From Emmonsiellopsis sp. PD_33 (Eukaryota > Ascomycota > Eurotiomycetes > Onygenales > Ajellomycetaceae), in the NCBI GenBank assembly GCA_032988165.1, contig JANTQF010000527.1, forward strand, positions 1 to 16,382: DNA of 16,382 nucleotides, read 5' to 3'. Position 1 is the first letter of the stretch, and every line of letters begins with the position of its first letter. Positions 9,817 to 16,382 of this stretch are shown here, piece after piece. A program made the position numbers and the translations under genes. A model generated the notes under the pieces. That model saw nothing but the letters and a program-made list of their open reading frames with translations. It was not told the DNA's origin and did no database searches.

Positions 9817-10327
9817 CTTTTTAACCCTCCCGAGATATGCAAACATCATTCAAGACCGAAGAGTTATCAGTTATCCCCCGCCCGGGGCCCCGCCGTTGAA
9901 ACCGCGAACCCGCCCACAACGCAGGCAGTTTTCGGCATCCCAGCCCCTATATTCCGCCAATCCGTTTCCAACAGGGGCAAGCTTCCGGACCGCTTTCGGT
10001 AATTGTAGGTCATCTGCTGCGTCCTCAAGACTCTGCAACCCCCACAACCCCTGTCTCCGTTTCATGGGCTAAAACGCCTACTTGGCTTGGAAGGTTTTAG
10101 AAGAGAGCTAGAACCTGGATAGGCGGGCCGGGGAGAAGAAAATTGGTTTGGTTCCGTTCCCGAGGCGTTGTGGAAACAGGATGGGATGGATGGGATAACG
10201 ACGGAGGAGTGGGTCTCGTAAACGATTTCCCCGGTGCGGAGGAGGTGGATGTTTTGTTCGAAACACGTTAGCGCCCGAAACTAGTCTACAAAAACATGGC
10301 CGAGGGGCGGGTTTGGAAACGGCTAAC
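9817..10327 (-). promoter_or_regulatory. LPMO upstream region with XlnR-like and CreA-like motifs
   Basis: Upstream of the LPMO start are GGCTAAAA at 10067-10074 and GGCTAAC at 10321-10327 (about 350 and 600 bp from the ATG). These match the GGCTAA core bound by the xylanase/cellulase activator XlnR. SYGGRG motifs, the CreA carbon-repressor core, occur at 9876-9881 (GCGGGG, minus), 9882-9887 (CCGGGG), 10128-10133 (CCGGGG) and 10236-10241 (GCGGAG). A TATA-like TTAAAAA (minus strand) sits at about 9817-9823, near -100. The sites are short and could occur by chance, but induction by plant polymers and glucose repression would be normal for this gene class. Confidence 0.4.
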
Positions 10328-11030
10328 TAGTTAACTGGAGGACGATGTGTCGATCACGAAATACCCGGAAACGTTATCGTGTGGGTAATGCCGGCTGCAC
10401 AGAGAGCAAAAAATCCGTTCTGCAATATGATGAAGGAACTTGGCACGGGATGGAGCCCCTGGTTCAATTACCGAGAACGACAAATGATCAGGGTGAGGAC
10501 AGTCAGTCAGTTATGCTCTACTAAATGGCCATGATGTGGGTGTCTTGTTGCCCGACTATATAATGTTTCTGTGGGTTATCGCTCATTCTAATGTCCGGGG
10601 GACATCGGAAAGAGGATATCGGATATAATATATGACCTCCTGGGGGGTTGCAAAACATCTCATAGCCTCCTCTTCTCTGTAGCAATTATACTCCTGCAAC
10701 TACTTTTATTCCATTTACCTAACTTACCCACCTACCCTCTAGCATGCCACTCTGACCCATTATGTGCACTGAAACTCTTCCCATCAGAACACCGAAATAT
10801 AGATACTATGAGATAAGACATCCAGGCACGTAATATGCGCACCACTATGTCGCGAATGCGATTCCATACCAAGAAGGATAACGTAACCAATGTTCGAACA
10901 GTGAGGACATCGTGGCTCATATAACTACTGGTAACTACTTAGGCGTACGGATGTGTAGCCACATAGCCGCATGCTATGAACTACACGCTGGCAGGCTACG
11001 CCACCATTCATGCGTTGAAAGGGATAAAAA
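10328..11030. other. gene-free stretch with a TATA-like and pyrimidine-rich segment
   Basis: No conserved frame was seen. CTATATAATG at about 10556-10565 and GATATAATATATG near 10621-10633 are TATA-like. A C/T-rich segment follows (about 10665-10740) and resembles a fungal transcript leader on the plus strand, yet no reading frame follows it. A noncoding transcript is possible but unproven. Confidence 0.35.
10953..10986. repeat. two-part stem-loop
   Basis: The arms GTGTAG (10953-10958) and CTACAC (10981-10986) enclose CATAGC (10962-10967) and GCTATG (10973-10978) around a 5-nt loop, CGCAT. This gives 12 base pairs broken by a CCA/AA internal loop. It lies in a gene-free region and its role is unknown. 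Confidence 0.6.
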
Positions 11031-11374
11031 AATTAATAACTTATAGAATCCATACACACATGCATATATATAGAAATAAAGATAATAGATAGAGATAAAA
11101 AGAACACCATCTATAAACTATAAGTTGAAAAAAGGCTTTATGCAGAAGAGAAAATAACGAGAATAGTCATACTAAATAAATAAATAAAACTAGTAGAGGA
11201 AGAACGTAGAAGAAAAGAGAAGCAAAGATAAATAATATATATATATAAACTAAATAAATAGATGAATATAGAGGGTACACATACATACATATATATATAA
11301 AAGAGGTTAGAGTAAAAGATAAAGTAAATAGAAGAAAAAGAAGTATAAGCTAAGCTAGCTAGAAAAATACATAT

Positions 11375-11406
<32 letters not shown>

Positions 11407-11660
11407 GTAAATAGACCTTTACCCATAAAGTAGACGCAGACAAGGACAAGAAGTGGAGAGGGAAGAGGGCAGTTAAGAGCTGGTGAACAAGGTAGAATAA
11501 AAAAACAAGGAAAATAAATCAATCATATAGTATATAAGTAAGATAAGTTAAAGAAGAGAGAGGAGAAAACAAATAAGAATAAAATCAAAAGCTCAATCAA
11601 GTAAGAATGAAGAAATAACATAACATACATAATGGAACAAATGAATGCACTTATACATAT
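11031..11660. repeat. C-poor, AT-rich low-complexity tract with microsatellites
   Basis: The plus strand is nearly devoid of C and rich in A and G. It contains (TAAA)4 at 11173-11188, an AT run at about 11236-11248, ACATACAT/TATATA runs at about 11280-11300, and (TAGA)7 at 11376-11405. Open frames inside it (for example 11449-11138, full of I, Y, L and S) are low-complexity artefacts. The strand bias does not fit repeat-induced point mutation, which gives TpA-rich DNA without such asymmetry. The tract lies beyond the 3' end of the zinc-finger gene. Confidence 0.7.
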
Positions 11661-11716
11661 ATCATGGCATGTATGTGGGTATGTATGGGGTGTTTTATCA
11701 CAGAGATCCATTCCAT

Positions 11717-11875
11717 TCTGTTCATTTTAATTCAATCCAATTCAATCCAGTAAATAAATCCAAACCAATCAACCAACCAACCGACCAACGTGGAGCAAAG
11801 AAAAGAAAAAATGCCAAGGTAAAGAAGTCCAAGTGAAGAAGATAAGGTAGGTTAGGTAGGTTAGGTATATGTATG
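11717..11875. repeat. short simple repeats including a TTAGGT run
   Basis: There are ATTCAATCC units (about 11729-11748), a CAACCAACCAACC run (about 11769-11790) and a GGTAGGTTAGGTAGGTTAGGT run at about 11846-11866. The last resembles a degenerate telomere-type repeat, though true fungal telomeres in this group are TTAGGG. These sequences probably lie in the 3' untranslated or flanking DNA of the zinc-finger gene. Confidence 0.5.
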
Positions 11876-12015
11876 TCTTGATCCAAAATCGACTCCGCAT
11901 TGTTTAAATGGAAATGTCCAAGAGAGAACGAGAACGGGAAACCAGATTCACCAGAACAACTAACTAGTCAAAGCAAGCCACATGCATCCATTATTTACCA
12001 CTTATAGTAGGTTGT

Positions 12016-14058
12016 TTACGCCCCATTGGGCGCATGGCCCGTGCTACCACCCGATGCGGCAACCTGGCTCCTAAGCCGATTAACTTCCTCTTCCAAGCCA
12101 TTCACGCGGTCTTCAAGCGTGCGCATATACGCCCATATTCTATCCGGGGGTGGGATATTGGAGTGGGAGTGTGGCGTGGAGAGCTGCCGTTGTTGGGAGA
12201 ACATATTATTACTATTATTATTAAGGTGGTTGTTATTCATGTCCGTATTTGGATGGGGTTGGAGATGGGGGTGGCCGGGGCTGAGGACGGAAGGCTGCGG
12301 GAATCGGAGATCGGAATTATTCAGACCATGTGGTGGTGGGAGTTGTGGGGCGCCGGTTTGAGGGGCGGGGAGGAGCTGGGGGGGTGCGCTACTTGAAGGT
12401 GCGCCGTTCCGACCGAATTGCTGTGGATATTGTGGCTTTAAACCAGGGGAATGGCCGCGTGAGTGTTGCGCATTCGAATCTGGACCATGACTTAGTTGAC
12501 GGGTTGGGACGACATTCGGTGAGAGCGGCTTCGGGCTTTCTGTCATATTGGTCTGCGCAAAAACAGAGGACGACGATCCTTGTTGCTGAGCATTGAAACC
12601 TGAAGAGGAACTGCTTCCACCAGGGGGGAAAGACACGTTTCCAGACTGCGAGATTGGGGAGGTGGAGGAACTAGACCCAGGGTGGCTCGTAACGGGTGGG
12701 TAGAGACTTCCCTGAGATGGTCGGCTTGCAGCTAATGGGGGATAGGTGCTCGATTGGTGAGTCTGGAAGGTAACATGGCCGGTACTCGAGGTCCGTTGAA
12801 TAGAATCCGGGGCGTTGTGCTTTCTGATGCTGGGCATGTTCAGCCGTTTCTCGTCCTCTTCATCCATGCGGTCGGGCTCAGTATACATGAGTCCTTCCAT
12901 GCTGTCTTCCCCACCAGGGCCGCCTCCATCGCCATATTCTTCGTCTCCTAGGAAGCTTCCCAAGCTGGACCGTCTCCCGGCGCATCCACCTTGGCCCTTA
13001 TTATGCCGCGCCAGGGCATCGCCCCGAGCAAATCGGCGGCCACACTTTGGACAGATGTGTGGACGCTCTCCGGTATGAAGTTTCTCGTGTCGCTTTAGGT
13101 CATGAAGTCGTCGGAATCGTGAATTGCAAGTTCTGCAAACAAATGGCTTTTCCTGGCTGTGGGTGAGGAGGTGGCTCTTCAGATTATGGTGGCGGGTGAA
13201 TTCAGTGCCGCAATATTGACAGCGGTGCTTTTTCGCGGAAGGTGATCGTGGGCCGCCTTTATTAAAGCCGGAGTGCGGGAGACTCATTCCTCGTCGGGGA
13301 TCGTTCACATTCGTGGCTGGCATTGGAATAGGGTAGGAAAATGCCTTGTTTCCTTCCTCCATCATGATGTCTTCTTCTCTGCGGTGCGGGCGTTCAGTTT
13401 CCATGGGGTTGGGCTCTTCAATAGGCCCCGGACTAGCCACGGTAGAACTGTTGATAAGAGAGGTAGGGTTATCCGTAGCACCAAAATCATCTGGCATGTT
13501 ACTTTGGCTACCAGACTTTGGCCCATCGGTAGAGACAAGAATCGATTTTGGCATGTTATCCGCAGGGTCCGCCGGTGCCATCAAGGGTTCGTGTGACTTC
13601 TCCCTCCGTTCATTCGTTGATTCTGAGGGCGATATGAGGATGTCTCTTGTGTTTTGCGGGTTGGTTTGCTGGCGGTCCCGCGAACTATCCTGGCGGCGAT
13701 CAGAACTGCTAGCCGGAGTGGGTTGTGGCGACAGGCGCGAGCTGGAGGCCATGATTGGTGACGGTGAAGTCCGGAGTCCGGCGCTGGCGATGGAGCTCAA
13801 GCTCGAGCCGCCTTTGGCTTCAGCAGATTTTAAAAAGGATGATATAGGTCCTGACGTGGCTGCGACTGAGGGAGTGGGTGATAGGACGGGGTTTGATGCT
13901 CGCGGAAGCGGATTGGGTAGGGTCACTGGCTCCGAACCTGGACGTATAGGTCCGGCCATGAAGATAGGGAGTTGCGGGCCAGGGTCGTGAAGAGGGGTGT
14001 ACCGGCGTGGATTCACGCTCTCAATAGAGACAACGCGAGGGGCTAATGAAGAGGTCAT
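12016..14058 (-). CDS. C2H2 zinc-finger transcription factor, 680 aa, intronless
   Basis: Nuclear DNA-binding regulator encoded by one uninterrupted frame. The region before the fingers (1 to about 275) is disordered and rich in Ser/Pro. Three fingers follow: C280-C283-H296-H300, C308-C311-H324-H328, and a C2HC-type third finger C336-C339-H352-C358 (HICPKCGRRFARGDALARH, then NKGQGGC). The linkers SQEKPF and TGERPH are classical. The pattern recalls fungal proteins annotated as Azf1-like C2H2 factors, but I would not assign a symbol. An acidic segment (DEEYGDGGG...DRMDEEDEKR) and long Ser/Pro/Gln-rich regions follow. Residues 641-666 form a coiled coil with I641, M645, L648, V652, L655, V659, L662 and V666 in 3-4 spacing, so dimerisation is likely. 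The ATG at 14058 is the first after an in-frame TGA about 55 bp upstream. A pyrimidine-rich AG at 14074 could end a 5'-leader intron. Confidence 0.95.
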   Translation of the reverse strand: MTSSLAPRVVSIESVNPRRYTPLHDPGPQLPIFMAGPIRPGSEPVTLPNPLPRASNPVLSPTPSVAATSGPISSFLKSAEAKGGSSLSSIASAGLRTSPSPIMASSSRLSPQPTPASSSDRRQDSSRDRQQTNPQNTRDILISPSESTNERREKSHEPLMAPADPADNMPKSILVSTDGPKSGSQSNMPDDFGATDNPTSLINSSTVASPGPIEEPNPMETERPHRREEDIMMEEGNKAFSYPIPMPATNVNDPRRGMSLPHSGFNKGGPRSPSAKKHRCQYCGTEFTRHHNLKSHLLTHSQEKPFVCRTCNSRFRRLHDLKRHEKLHTGERPHICPKCGRRFARGDALARHNKGQGGCAGRRSSLGSFLGDEEYGDGGGPGGEDSMEGLMYTEPDRMDEEDEKRLNMPSIRKHNAPDSIQRTSSTGHVTFQTHQSSTYPPLAASRPSQGSLYPPVTSHPGSSSSTSPISQSGNVSFPPGGSSSSSGFNAQQQGSSSSVFAQTNMTESPKPLSPNVVPTRQLSHGPDSNAQHSRGHSPGLKPQYPQQFGRNGAPSSSAPPQLLPAPQTGAPQLPPPHGLNNSDLRFPQPSVLSPGHPHLQPHPNTDMNNNHLNNNSNNMFSQQRQLSTPHSHSNIPPPDRIWAYMRTLEDRVNGLEEEVNRLRSQVAASGGSTGHAPNGA

Positions 14059-15270
14059 GTCAGTTGGGGAGCGCTGTAAATGGCGTCGATGGAAGAAGGC
14101 TGGACGAGGCGCGTTGGAGATATGAATTCAATATAGTACAGGCCACTCTTAGGGCGGTTAAATGGGGTACAGTAATATGGAGCGTTAAGTCGCGCAGAAC
14201 AGAACATGGAGGTAAAAACGAAACTCCAGAAAAGGGGCGACACAGCAGCGGGGGGCAAGACAAATAAAACAGAGATGGATCAGGGCGGATGGGGTGGGAG
14301 GCAATAACAGGGCAACGGAGCAGCAACAGGGACCTACCAAGGCTCGTTTTGGGTGGGTTGACTGGTGGATCGGAATGCGCCTGAAACCCACAGGAGCAGT
14401 GTGGCGCAAGCTGAGCGAGTTGCGAGCTTCGGGATAGCGGTGCTTGTTGCGCACCGCGTGCAAGAGGGATCAATGTGCAACGGGAGCCAGAAGGGGGAGT
14501 AGGGCAGAGTGGGCGAGGGGTGTGGCCATAGATGGGAACGAGACGACTCGAGGGGACTCGAACTGGACAGGCCGCAGGAGCAAGACGATCGATCGCTGGA
14601 TGCTGGATATGGAGATGCAGGCAGACTGGGACTGGGCTGGGGATGGACTGGCGAAAGAAGAGGCTGAGGCTGGCGGTCACGGGGCCGGGCGAGGCGTAGC
14701 TGTCGCGGGCGAAGAATTTGGCGAGGGGACACGGGCAGCTAAGAAGAGGGGAGACGGGATGTTGCTGCGGCGATGCGACGGGCGACAATTGGCGGCTGGC
14801 AGCACAATAAAAGGACGGGCGGTGCGCGCGGACTCAACACAGCGCGGGGTGTTCAGTAGTTGCGTTGATGAGAGGTGTAGAGACCAAGCGCAATGGGACG
14901 CAGCACCATATCCAGACGAGAGCCGGGCACCAGGGAGCTGGCAGACGGGGATGGGACGGGGTTGGACGGGGGAGCTGGGTGAAAGGGGGGAGAGGGAGTG
15001 GGCAGGCAGGCAGACAGGCAAGTCAACGGCGCAGAGACAGACGAGCAGACAGCCAGCGCAGGCCAATGCAATGCGATGCGATGCGATGCGGGCAGAGGGG
15101 GCAGAGACAGCAGCGGTGATGGTGATGGGTGTGATTGATGTTGTTGGAGAGATGGAGTTTGGATAATTCGACGTCGAGGCTGTTGATGCCGCGACAGAAA
15201 ACGGCATGGCGGCGTATTGTACCGCCCGCGTCCCGTACCGTACGGCCGCCCAGTGAGGCTCAGCGCCAAG
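14059..15270 (-). promoter_or_regulatory. long pyrimidine-rich leader/promoter of the zinc-finger gene
   Basis: For about 1.2 kb the minus strand is C/T-rich and the plus strand G/A-rich. This creates long but low-complexity open frames (Pro/Ser-rich on minus, Gly/Arg/Ala-rich on plus) that show no family. Such regions are typical of regulator genes with long 5' leaders. The minus-strand ATG codons could act as upstream start codons. GC-rich short repeats such as (ATGCG)4 at 15071-15090 and GGCA/GACA units at about 15001-15050 are embedded in it. The transcription start cannot be placed from sequence alone. Confidence 0.4.
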
Positions 15271-15421
15271 CCTTCTTTGTATGGCCCTGCCGTGCGCGCT
15301 AGCCGCTCCCGGCCTAGCGCTGCGGGGAAACAGGCGGCGGGGTGGCGCGGCTGGTACGGGACAGAACAGCCGTACGTGTATCGCCCGCCGTGTGACGGTA
15401 TTTTACAGCGCCCGCCTAGCG
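15230..15421. repeat. GC-rich cluster of inverted and direct repeats
   Basis: GTCCCGTACC (15230-15239) is inverted as GGTACGGGAC (15353-15362), and the neighbouring GTACGGC reappears inverted as GCCGTAC just after it. A local hairpin has arms GCGCTAG (15296-15302) and CTAGCGC (15314-15320). CCTAGCGC recurs directly at about 15414-15421. No coding sequence could be supported here. Confidence 0.6.
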
Positions 15422-15455
15422 CGGCTCTGCTCTCCTTTTGTGTCTGTCAACGATC

Positions 15456-15497
15456 GATTTTGATGTCGATATCGATGTTGATATCGATTTTGATATC
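15456..15497. repeat. GATNNN minisatellite
   Basis: Seven consecutive hexamers start with GAT and continue with TTT, GTC, ATC or GTT, giving a loose 24-bp period (GATTTTGATGTCGATATC and onward). It could encode alternating Asp/Val/Ile in one frame, but no gene context supports translation. Confidence 0.6.
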
Positions 15498-16382
15498 AGA
15501 GTCAAAGGAGACCGGCGGCAGAACAGCCTACAGCTGCAAAGGTCGAGCTAGTGCTGGACCACCAGGCCTACCCGTCGCGTCCTCTCTGGAACCCGTTGCA
15601 CCCGCCCGCCAACGGCACCCAGCCACCGGCCCCAATACGAACCATCATTCATCCGCGAGGCTTGTCTGTCCTCACCAACACAACAGCCTCTTCTATTAAT
15701 AACCAGATGCTCCCCAGATCTCACCCCCAGCCACTGCACCGGCTCAAGCTTCTGAAACAACCCCATCCTGCAAAGCTGCCTCCCTGCTAATGCTTATTTC
15801 TGCCTGCTGCGGATCTGGACGCGTGTGGGCTGGCTGGGCTGGCTGGGCTGACTGGGATTGGATCCCGCCGGATGAGGTTCAGAGGTTAAAAAGAGACAAG
15901 ATGACTTCCATGGAGTTTGTATGTGCTTGATGGCTGGCAGTTTTCAATCTTTGATCTCTCTCCTGTCTCTGCAAAAACCTGGTGGGGACTGTCTCAATCA
16001 TCCAATATCAGTCTACAAAAAGGATCCTCAATTGCCATACCCCCCATCACAAATATGATATCAACAATAATTAGCCAGCACACTCAGCATAGCAAACTCG
16101 CCCTCATCCTACCTTCTGCTACCCCTTCCCTTCCCTTCCATCATCCCCTCAGTTAACGCGCGCCAAGACCCCCCGCAGTCAACAACTTCCCCCAAACCTC
16201 CTCCCATAGATAGTAGAAAAGAAAAGAAATGAAATGAAAATGAACCAAAAATAAGGAATAGAAAAGCTTCAAATCAGATCTATTTTAACACCTTAAGAAT
16301 ATAAGCTGCTGATTGAGATCTTACTCAGGCAGGAGAAAGTATTAATATGGAGCTTCAGTAATTATAGGAAGCTGACTGAGGA
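15498..16382. other. right flank without supported gene
   Basis: Contains a TGGGCTGGC repeat (about 15826-15855), a CCCTTCCCTTCCCTTCC tract (about 16122-16141), and a purine-rich A/G stretch (16214-16265). The C/T-rich then A-rich pattern near 16120-16260 could belong to the promoter of a gene to the right, but nothing coding is recognisable. Confidence 0.4.

Noticed and set aside
9720..9842. In-frame upstream ATG adding 41 residues to the LPMO
   Set aside because: It would place the signal peptide inside the protein, and the N-terminal histidine of mature AA9 enzymes requires the start at 9719.
11376..11405. Regular (TAGA)n array, considered as a CRISPR-like or structured repeat
   Set aside because: It is a 4-bp microsatellite without spacers, in eukaryotic DNA.
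11138..11449. 103-codon minus-strand frame resembling a hydrophobic membrane protein
   Set aside because: Its Ile/Tyr/Leu/Ser content comes from ATAG and TATA microsatellites.
13346..13990. 214-codon open frame on the plus strand
   Set aside because: It is antisense to the zinc-finger gene, whose minus-strand frame has clear domains. The open antisense frame is a by-product of codon composition.
14060..14788. 242-codon minus-strand frame rich in Pro and Ser just upstream of the zinc-finger start
   Set aside because: Low complexity from pyrimidine-rich leader DNA, no family motif, different frame from the downstream gene, and overlapped by equally long frames on the other strand.
14444..15166. 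240-codon plus-strand frame rich in Gly, Arg and Ala
   Set aside because: Compositional artefact of the purine-rich strand, with no recognisable domain.
15217..15699. 160-codon plus-strand frame
   Set aside because: It runs through GC-rich repeats and the GAT minisatellite; the protein has no motif and no spliced extension was found.

Overview
The window looks like nuclear DNA of a filamentous ascomycete, probably a member of the Eurotiales (Aspergillus/Penicillium type). The genes are split by short introns of 51-123 bp. These have GT-AG borders, many have CTAAC/CTGAC-like branch sites, and there are no operons. The products are typical of Pezizomycotina: a secreted tyrosinase, a PTH11-type receptor, an AA9 lytic polysaccharide monooxygenase (LPMO) and a C2H2 zinc-finger regulator. 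I rebuilt the three spliced genes exon by exon; each gives a whole number of codons and unbroken family motifs across every junction.

Layout. Positions 1-676 hold two gene pieces side by side: an exon fragment of an Arf6-type small GTPase (about 43-126), then the 3' half of a DUF3074 (START-like) protein ending at 676. A secreted tyrosinase (383 aa, 5 exons) runs on the minus strand from 2429 to 1012. Its upstream side carries three dyad-symmetric elements, followed by about 3.1 kb with no recognisable gene (2430-5574). A seven-transmembrane PTH11/fungal rhodopsin-type protein (468 aa, 7 exons) lies on the plus strand, 5575-7440. After a 1.3-kb convergent spacer comes an AA9 LPMO (230 aa, 6 exons) on the minus strand, 9719-8732. 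Its upstream region has XlnR-like GGCTAA and CreA-like SYGGRG motifs. From about 10080 to 12015 there is no gene, but there is a small hairpin, a C-poor AT-rich tract with microsatellites, and a short TTAGGT repeat. An intronless C2H2 transcription factor (680 aa) occupies 14058-12016 on the minus strand, behind a long pyrimidine-rich leader/promoter. The right end (15170-16382) has GC-rich inverted repeats and small tandem repeats but no gene I can support.

How the genes fit together. They do not form an obvious pathway or secondary-metabolite cluster: no backbone synthase, transporter or P450 is visible. The receptor, LPMO and tyrosinase could all act at the cell surface or outside the cell during growth on plant material, but that link is inference. 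The most unusual points are the Arf6/DUF3074 junction, the dyad cluster upstream of the tyrosinase, the C-terminal heptad zipper of the zinc-finger protein, and the strand-asymmetric DNA on both sides of that gene. I found no clearly undescribed biological system.
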